DNA from: Nitrobacter winogradskyi Nb-255
Lineage (GTDB): Bacteria > Pseudomonadota > Alphaproteobacteria > Rhizobiales > Xanthobacteraceae
Direction of reading: 5' to 3'
Assembly (NCBI RefSeq): GCF_000012725.1
Contig: NC_007406.1
Coordinates: forward strand, 772,001-836,000
Length of the DNA: 64,000 nt
This document shows positions 60,018-64,000 of the stretch, piece after piece. Below the pieces are notes generated by a model. The model saw nothing but the letters and a program-made list of their open reading frames with translations. It searched no databases and had not been told where the DNA came from. A program made the position numbers and the translations under genes. Numbering within the stretch: the stretch's first letter is position 1; each line of letters begins with the position of its first letter.

Positions 60018-61548
60018 TTACGGAGGCGCCGGCTGTGGAGACAGCCTGGCGAGGGCCTGGCTCAACTCATGAATCGCGTAGGGCTTGCGCAGAACGTGAA
60101 AATCCAGCGGGTGCCCGGCAAGCGTTTCGCTATAGCCGGTGGCCAGCAACACCGGCAGTTGCGGATGCGTCGTGCGGAGCATCTTCGCCAGACCGAGACC
60201 ATCCATTTTTCCCGGCATGACGATGTCGGTGAAGACGAGATCGATTCCGTTGCGTTCGATTTCCAGCAAGGCGGCCTCTGCATTGCTGGAAATCCGTACG
60301 CGATAGCCCAGCTGCTCAAGCAATCCCGCGCTCGCCTCCGCGACATCCGGATTATCTTCGACGAGCAGGACCGTGCCGCCTTTTGCCCCGCGGCGGCTCG
60401 ATCCGTTGCTCTCTATGCAAAGCATTTCGGCGCGCGGAAGATAGAGCGTGACTGTGGTGCCACGTCCGAGCTCGCTCTCGATCGCGACATGTCCGCCGGC
60501 TTGATGCGCGAAGCCGTGCACCTGTGATAATCCGAGCCCCGTTCCTTTTCCGGCGGGTTTCGTCGTGAAGAACGGGTCGAACACCTTTGCAAGAACATCC
60601 TTTGGAATACCGTCACCGGTATCCTCGACTGAAATGGCGACACAGCATTCTTCGGCTTCGTCCTTATTGGTCGTGTTCTGCGCCTTCACGATAACGCGCC
60701 CGCCGTCGCTCATGGCGTCGCGCGCATTGATGACCAGGTTGAGCAGCGCCGTCTCGAATTCGGTTGCATCGATCGTGACCGGCCACAAGTCGTGGGTGGT
60801 GTCGATATGCAGAGTGATCGCATTGCCGAGACCGCTCTGAAGAACCTGGGCAATCGAACGGATGCGTCTGGAGATATCGGTCGGCAAGGGATTGAGGCTT
60901 TGCCGGCGGGAGAACGTCAGCAGTTGCTTGGTGAGCGTGGCCCCGCGTTTCGTCGCCGTCTCGATGGCGTGAACCGCCCGCAGTGCTCTCGGATCGTTCT
61001 CGACGATTTTTTTTCAGGGTCTGGATATTGCCGCTGACGATCATCAGCAGATTGTTGAAGTCGTGAGCGACTCCGCCGGTAAGCTGGCCGAGCGCGTCCA
61101 TTTTTTGCGATTCCGCAAGCTGCCGTTGCACCCGCTCGAGCTTCTGCTGGGCCTCACGGCGTTCTGTGATGTCCCGCGTGACCTTGGCAAAGCCGATGAG
61201 GTTTCCGAAGTCGTCGCGAATGGCGTCGATCACGACGCTGGCCCAGAAAAAGGAGCCGTCCTTGCGAACCCGCCAGCCCTCTTCGTCGTATCGGCCGGTC
61301 GTGCTCGCGATTTTCAGCGCCCGGGCGGGCCGGCCGGCTGCGCGGTCCGGGTCGGTGTAAAAAAGCGAGAAATGCTGGCCGATGATTTCGTCGGGCCGAT
61401 ATCCCTTGATGCGTTCAGCACCTGCGTTCCAGTTGATGACGGTTCCCGTGGGATCAAGCATGAAGATCGCGTAGTCGATAACCCCCTGAACAAGAACGCG
61501 ATGTTTGCTATCGAACAGGCTCTTGTTGTTCTTGTGATTTTTTGACAT
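60018..61548 (-). pseudogene. Hybrid sensor histidine kinase with an A8 frameshift
   Basis: From ATG 61548: a PAS domain (VIDYAIFMLDPTGTVINWN, GYRPDEIIGQHFSLFY), HisKA domain with phosphorylated His (LGQLTGGVAHDFNNLLM), then a run of eight A (plus-strand T run 61007-61014) where seven are expected. The remaining sequence continues in another frame: HATPase (NLVINARDAM, DTGDGI, GKGTGLGLSQVHG) and a receiver domain (VLLVEDNPDV, FTDIVMPG with the phosphoacceptor Asp) to 60018. Otherwise intact. Homopolymer slippage, a sequencing error or true decay are all possible. Confidence 0.8.
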
Positions 61549-61658
61549 TTCGCGGTGCTTGGTCCCACAGCCCGTCAGTATAATCGTCATACAATCGATA
61601 AGTTCCAATTCTGGACCAGGCGCGGCGTCCCTAACTTTGCCGACACTGCACCTATCGT

Positions 61659-62312
61659 CTATTTCGTTTGGGGTACGATACCTTCTCTGCGTTTGATGGC
61701 CCTGTAGTATGCCCACCAAAGATGCGCCGCTGCGCCCCGCAGCGGTCGCCACGGCTCCGCCAGCGGCATCATCTGTTTCGGCGTGGGCCGGGTCTTCAGC
61801 CCGAATCCGGCCCTGATTGCCTCCTGAAGCGCCACGTCGCCTGCGGGCCAGGCGTCGCCATGGCCAAGGCAGAACAGCAGATAAACGTCGGCGGTCCACG
61901 GTCCGATGCCCCGATACCGGACCAGCGTTGCATGGGCGGCGTCGGCATCCTCCTCGGTAAGCACGTCCAGGTTGAGCCGGCTCGCCGAGATCTCGCGCGC
62001 GAGGAGCTTCAGCGTGGCGATCTTCGCCGCCGACAATCCCAGCCGGGCCAGCCGGTCGACGCGCGCCTTGCGGATCGCATCGTGATGGAACGGCGCGAAG
62101 GCGGCGCTGAGCCGTCCCCAGATCGCGCCCGCGCTTGCGGTGGACAATTGCTGGCCGCAGACGATGGCGGCGAGACCTTCGAAACCAGGCTCGCGCCGGC
62201 GCAGGGCGGGAAGGCCGGTGCGCGCGAGGATGGGTTTCAGGCGCGAATCCTGCTTCACCAGCGCGCCGACCGCGTCGTCGAGATCGGATTGGGTTTCCAG
62301 GCGAACCGTCAT
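61659..62312 (-). CDS. DNA-3-methyladenine glycosylase II (AlkA family)
   Basis: 217 residues. HhH-GPD fold: FEGLAAIVCGQQLSTASAGA, the helix-hairpin-helix LVRYRGIGPWTADVYLLFCL and the catalytic Asp in PAGDVALQ. It removes alkylated bases. Followed by the gluQRS gene on the other strand, 47 bp away. Confidence 0.9.
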   Translation of the reverse strand: MTVRLETQSDLDDAVGALVKQDSRLKPILARTGLPALRRREPGFEGLAAIVCGQQLSTASAGAIWGRLSAAFAPFHHDAIRKARVDRLARLGLSAAKIATLKLLAREISASRLNLDVLTEEDADAAHATLVRYRGIGPWTADVYLLFCLGHGDAWPAGDVALQEAIRAGFGLKTRPTPKQMMPLAEPWRPLRGAAAHLWWAYYRAIKRREGIVPQTK

Positions 62313-62358
62313 TCGTTAGGACTTCAGCCGTCACGGCCGATTATGCAAGCAAGGATCA

Positions 62359-63231
62359 ATGCCGCCACCCGTTTTCCGTTTCGCGCCGTCGCCGAACGGC
62401 TTTCTGCATCTCGGCCACGCTTTTTCGGCGCTCATGAATTTTGAATCCGCCCGGCGGGGGCAAGGGCGTTTCCTGCTGCGGATCGAGGACATTGATGCAG
62501 CCCGGTGCCGTCCCGAGTTCGAAGCGGCGATCTATCAAGATCTCGCCTGGCTTGGCCTGTCGTGGGAGACGCCGGTGCGGCGGCAGTCGGAGCACCTTGC
62601 CGACTATCGCGCGGCGCTCGACCGGCTGGCCGCGTTGGGGTTGCTCTATCCGAGTTTCGAGAGCCGCGCCGAGATCGCGGCCCTGGTGAACGCGCGTGAG
62701 ATGGATGGAGGCTGGCCACGCGACCCCGACGGCGCTCCGCTCTATCCGGGAACGGCGAAATCGCTCGCGGCGACCGAACGCGAACGGCGGCTGCGGTCCG
62801 GCGCGCCCTTCGCCCTGCGTCTGGATATGGAGGCGGCGCGTCGGCTCGCGGGCGATCTTACCTGGATAGAGCGGGGCTCCGGGCCGGACGGGGAGACGGG
62901 CGAAATTCTCGCGCGCCCGGAAGCCTGGGGTGACGTCATTCTCGCCCGCAAGGATATCCCGACCAGTTACCATTTGTCGGTCGTGATCGACGATGCGCTC
63001 CAGGGGGTGACCGAAGTGACGCGCGGGCAGGATCTGTTCAGGTCGACCGCCGTGCACCGGCTGCTGCAAGAAATCCTGGACCTGCCTCAGCCGGTTTACC
63101 GTCACCATGATCTGATCCGCGATGCCGAGGGGAAGAAGTTGTCCAAGTCGTCAAGAGCGATTGGGTTGCGGGAGTTGCGGAGCGGCGGAATGACAACCGC
63201 GGAGCTTCGCAGCCTTGTCGGCCTACCTTGA
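62359..63231 (+). CDS. gluQRS: Glutamyl-Q tRNA(Asp) synthetase
   Basis: 290 residues, resembling the catalytic half of GluRS without the anticodon-binding domain. HIGH-type motif in FAPSPNGFLHLGHAFSALMN; KMSKS-type motif KKLSKSSRAIGLRELR; RGQDLFRSTAVHRLLQ also conserved. It attaches glutamate to queuosine in tRNA-Asp. Length fits the family. Confidence 0.93.
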   Translation: MPPPVFRFAPSPNGFLHLGHAFSALMNFESARRGQGRFLLRIEDIDAARCRPEFEAAIYQDLAWLGLSWETPVRRQSEHLADYRAALDRLAALGLLYPSFESRAEIAALVNAREMDGGWPRDPDGAPLYPGTAKSLAATERERRLRSGAPFALRLDMEAARRLAGDLTWIERGSGPDGETGEILARPEAWGDVILARKDIPTSYHLSVVIDDALQGVTEVTRGQDLFRSTAVHRLLQEILDLPQPVYRHHDLIRDAEGKKLSKSSRAIGLRELRSGGMTTAELRSLVGLP

Positions 63232-63352
63232 AACCGCCGCAACGCGGCTGCGTTGGTTAGCCGTAAAGCATCTTCGCATGACAAACCCATCCACGACGTG
63301 ACTCGCGCGTTCGAGCCGTGGCATGCTGGCGTGGGGTGGGGAAAGCAAGATC

Positions 63353-64000
63353 ATGGCGCCGACATCGCGCGGGTTGCGCAAGCCGCGGAAGCCTACGAGG
63401 CGACCGGCGAAGAAGCATGTTCCGAAGACGCCGGCGAAGCCTGCAAAGGCGGGGCGGCCGCGTTCGCAGTCAACGTCCGGCGTCGTCGAGGACGCGCTCG
63501 CCGCGTTTGCGCATGAAGTGCGGACGCCGCTCACCGGAATTCTCGCCGTCAGTGATCTGCTCGCCACCTCCGATCTCGGCGAGCGCGAGCGGCGCTGGGT
63601 CGAGACCATCAAGGCCGGCGCCGATCATCTCGCCAGCCTGGCGACGCTGTTCGTCGATGCGGCGCGAAGCCGCCGTTCGGCGCCGGGCGGACGGCAGGAT
63701 TTCTTCGATCTGCGAGCGCTGGCGCGCAACGCCGGCGATTCACTGGCCGGCCGCGCAACCGCCAAGGGCCTGCGCTCCACTGTTGAAATTTCAGACGGGT
63801 TGCCCGCGTTCGTGACCGGCGATGCCGTCCGCCTGCGTGCGGCGCTGGAGAATCTCATCGACAATGCGGTCAAGTTTACCGAGCAGGGTGACGTCATCCT
63901 CAAGGTTACGGCGTCGCGACCGTCAGAAGGAAAAACAGGCGTGACCTTCGTGATCTCCGATAGCGGGATCGGCCTGTCGCTCACCGAGATCAGGCGGCTG
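63353..64000 (+). CDS. Sensor histidine kinase, C-terminal part outside window
   Basis: ATG 63353 opens a frame that continues to the window edge (216 codons seen). A basic, Ala/Pro/Lys-rich N-terminus (RKPRKPTRRPAKKH...) precedes the HisKA domain AAFAHEVRTPLTGILAVSDL (phosphorylated His) and the start of the ATPase domain (ENLIDNAVKFTE, VISDSGIGLSLTE). No membrane helix is seen, so it is probably soluble. GAAAGCAAG precedes the start. A receiver domain may follow outside the window. Confidence 0.85.
   Translation, partial: MAPTSRGLRKPRKPTRRPAKKHVPKTPAKPAKAGRPRSQSTSGVVEDALAAFAHEVRTPLTGILAVSDLLATSDLGERERRWVETIKAGADHLASLATLFVDAARSRRSAPGGRQDFFDLRALARNAGDSLAGRATAKGLRSTVEISDGLPAFVTGDAVRLRAALENLIDNAVKFTEQGDVILKVTASRPSEGKTGVTFVISDSGIGLSLTEIRRL

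Overview
The window is high-GC alphaproteobacterial DNA. Gene content (a cycM-type cytochrome, TlpA, IalB-family and PsiF-like proteins, Irr-type iron boxes, phosphatidylethanolamine N-methyltransferase next to phosphatidylserine decarboxylase, NirBD) suggests the Bradyrhizobium/Nitrobacter/Rhodopseudomonas group. Nitrobacter-like is my guess; the sequence alone does not settle the genus.

Layout. 1-2.6 kb: an open-ended Pro/Ala-rich membrane protein and a di-heme c-type cytochrome. 2.8-8.1 kb: an envelope-lipid group with a glycosyltransferase carrying an internal 24-bp minisatellite, a PmtA-like methyltransferase, a membrane protein, a membrane-anchored class-III aminotransferase and psd. 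8.4-16.8 kb: an iron-uptake block with a TonB-dependent receptor behind an Irr-like box, a PKHD-type dioxygenase, an FMN alpha-hydroxyacid oxidase, exbB-exbD-tonB and an IalB-family protein. 17-18.1 kb: an IS630-family element. 18.8-26.7 kb: housekeeping genes (a DUF59/SufT-like Fe-S protein, cycM, lysA, a small lipoprotein, argH, tlpA). 27.3-31.6 kb: a 1457-residue secreted protein resembling the animal CEMIP/TMEM2 G8 plus beta-helix architecture. 32-37 kb: nirBD, a GST and a DUF5996 protein. 37.3-41.2 kb: a FecI-FecR-TonB-receptor locus broken in all three genes.

41.7-54.1 kb looks like an integrative and mobilizable element at a tRNA-Leu(CAA) gene. It has a MobC-like protein, a relaxase, a membrane protein, a small protein, a reduced coupling ATPase, a toxin-antitoxin pair, an outer-membrane beta-barrel gene, a stretch of transposon remnants, a large protein with three 55-residue repeats, a helix-turn-helix protein, a small acidic protein and a large serine recombinase whose 3' end runs through the tRNA gene. 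54.4-64 kb returns to chromosomal genes: dsbB, PsiF-like proteins, a DsbA-like protein, an NsrR-type regulator divergent from a membrane protein/truncated haemoglobin pair, a DegP-like protein without catalytic residues, an HNH nuclease, a frameshifted hybrid kinase, an AlkA-type glycosylase, gluQRS and a partial sensor kinase.

Two dispersed repeat families run through the intergenic DNA. Family A is up to about 200 bp with inverted ends, and family B contains long palindromes. Both share the terminal TAGAGC of the resident IS630 element, so they may be non-autonomous elements mobilised by that transposase. One family A copy replaces the end of fecI.
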